Shown here: one piece after another, positions 15,569 to 15,961 of the stretch | How the letters are laid out: each line of letters begins with the position of its first letter | How positions within the stretch are numbered: position 1 is the stretch's first letter | Origin: Flavobacteriaceae bacterium | GTDB lineage: Bacteria; Bacteroidota; Bacteroidia; Flavobacteriales; Flavobacteriaceae | Length of the DNA stretch: 15,961 nt | Reading direction: 5' to 3' | NCBI GenBank assembly: GCA_014763515.1 | Contig: JACXVH010000088.1 | Span: forward strand, 1 to 15,961 | Notes under the pieces: generated by a model | Told to the model about the DNA's origin: nothing | The model's input: the letters and a program-made list of their open reading frames with translations, nothing else | Database searches by the model: none | Made by a program: the position numbers and the translations under genes

Positions 15569-15596
15569 AATAAATAGTTTTAGTTGGTTTGTCTAT

Positions 15597-15604
15597 CAAA
15601 AATA
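15597..15604 (-). promoter_or_regulatory. Candidate -7 element of the DUF1761 gene
   Basis: TATTTTTG on the minus strand matches TAnnTTTG exactly and would give a leader of roughly 22 bases. No convincing -33 TTG is seen. Confidence 0.4.
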
Positions 15605-15683
15605 GCAAAAAAAAGCATCGAAAATTTATGATTTTTAATGAGTTAAAAGTGAGTCCTAGAGTGTAAAATTTAAAAAGAAGGCA

Positions 15684-15727
15684 AAAAATAGGTGTTTCTC
15701 CGTATAAAAATAGATGTTTTTACGTAT
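15684..15727. repeat. Two tandem 22-nt repeats
   Basis: Copy one (15684-15705) and copy two (15706-15727) share the frame AAAAATAG-TGTTT-T-CGTAT and differ at three of 22 positions. There is no spacer, so it is not CRISPR-like. A period of 22, about two helical turns, would place two protein-binding sites on the same face of the DNA. Confidence 0.65.
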
Positions 15728-15748
15728 TGTTTATTTTAAAAGATGAAG

Positions 15749-15765
15749 CTACTTTTAAAAAGTAG
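15749..15765. repeat. 17-nt near-perfect palindrome
   Basis: CTACTTTT (15749-15756) and AAAAGTAG (15758-15765) are reverse complements around one central A. The right arm overlaps the start of the next inverted repeat. Confidence 0.5.
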
Positions 15766-15822
15766 AAATGACAGAGTAATTTTTTTGTTAGGTATGGGTT
15801 ATTTTTTACATGTCATTTCTAC
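15762..15822. repeat. 12-bp inverted repeat with 37-base loop
   Basis: GTAGAAATGACA (15762-15773) and TGTCATTTCTAC (15811-15822) are exact reverse complements enclosing T-rich sequence. The TGTCATTTC core is common in Bacteroidetes intergenic repeats (recollection). No gene lies inside. Confidence 0.6.
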
Positions 15823-15961
15823 AAAAAATAATCTAAAACAAATGAAAGTAGCAATTTAATAAATTATAACCCGTTGTGCATTATTAAACGAGATTTATTT
15901 TTAAATTGTTTATATTTCTATTAAATACAAATTTATTCAAAAATTGAATAGAAGTTAATGT

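Larger units (their letters stand above)
15569..15961. other. Gene-free region at the right end
   Basis: No ORF of convincing composition is present on either strand in these 393 bases. The stretch holds the DUF1761 promoter element, a 22-nt tandem repeat, a short palindrome and a 12-bp inverted repeat with a long loop, all listed separately. From about 15830 to the end it is plain AT-rich sequence in which I see nothing more. It may be the upstream region of a gene beyond the window. Confidence 0.7.

Noticed and set aside
15684..15822. CRISPR array
   Set aside because: Only two repeat copies, imperfect and without spacers; no cas genes in the window.

Overview
This AT-rich window looks like chromosomal DNA of a gliding-type Flavobacteriaceae (Flavobacterium or a close relative). 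It carries the gliding-motility / type IX secretion (T9SS) core cluster gldK-gldL-gldM-gldN in canonical order. Several start regions have exact or near matches to the Bacteroidetes -7 promoter element TAnnTTTG, and Shine-Dalgarno sequences are weak or absent. No tRNA, rRNA, CRISPR array, transposase or phage gene is visible.

Layout, left to right. (1) 25-507: a small four-helix-bundle (23S rRNA intervening-sequence family) gene on the minus strand. It is flanked on both sides by GTTTCAAGTT motifs in inverted orientation and sits directly behind miaB. (2) 513-1961: miaB on the minus strand, with a well-formed promoter. (3) 2132-5686: topA, continuing in frame into an arginase/formimidoylglutamase-like protein, so two normally separate proteins form one 1184-residue ORF. 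(4) 5832-10226: gldK, gldL, gldM and gldN, tightly spaced and co-directional, ending in a strong Rho-independent terminator. (5) 10294-11349: an FAD-dependent oxidoreductase, convergent with a DUF983 membrane protein. Their stop codons overlap inside a bidirectional terminator. (6) 11813-13738: an ABC-F ATPase. (7) 13739-13832: a structured intergenic repeat. (8) 13859-15568: a FemAB/GNAT-like protein and a DUF1761 membrane protein, both on the minus strand. (9) 15569-15961: gene-free sequence with a 22-nt tandem repeat and a long-loop inverted repeat.

The T9SS genes work as one machine. GldL and GldM form the proton-driven inner-membrane motor, and the GldM periplasmic domains reach the GldK/GldN ring beneath the outer membrane. 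Here the cluster is damaged. GldM lacks roughly 45-50 residues of its C-terminal domain, and GldN has lost about 35 conserved residues with a frameshift. Just upstream, topA and the arginase-like gene are joined by what looks like another deletion. Three deletion-like lesions within about 5.5 kb, each between well-conserved flanks, are the main anomaly. They mean either a lineage that has lost T9SS/gliding, or an assembly or sequencing artefact. The sequence alone cannot separate these; raw reads over the three junctions would.
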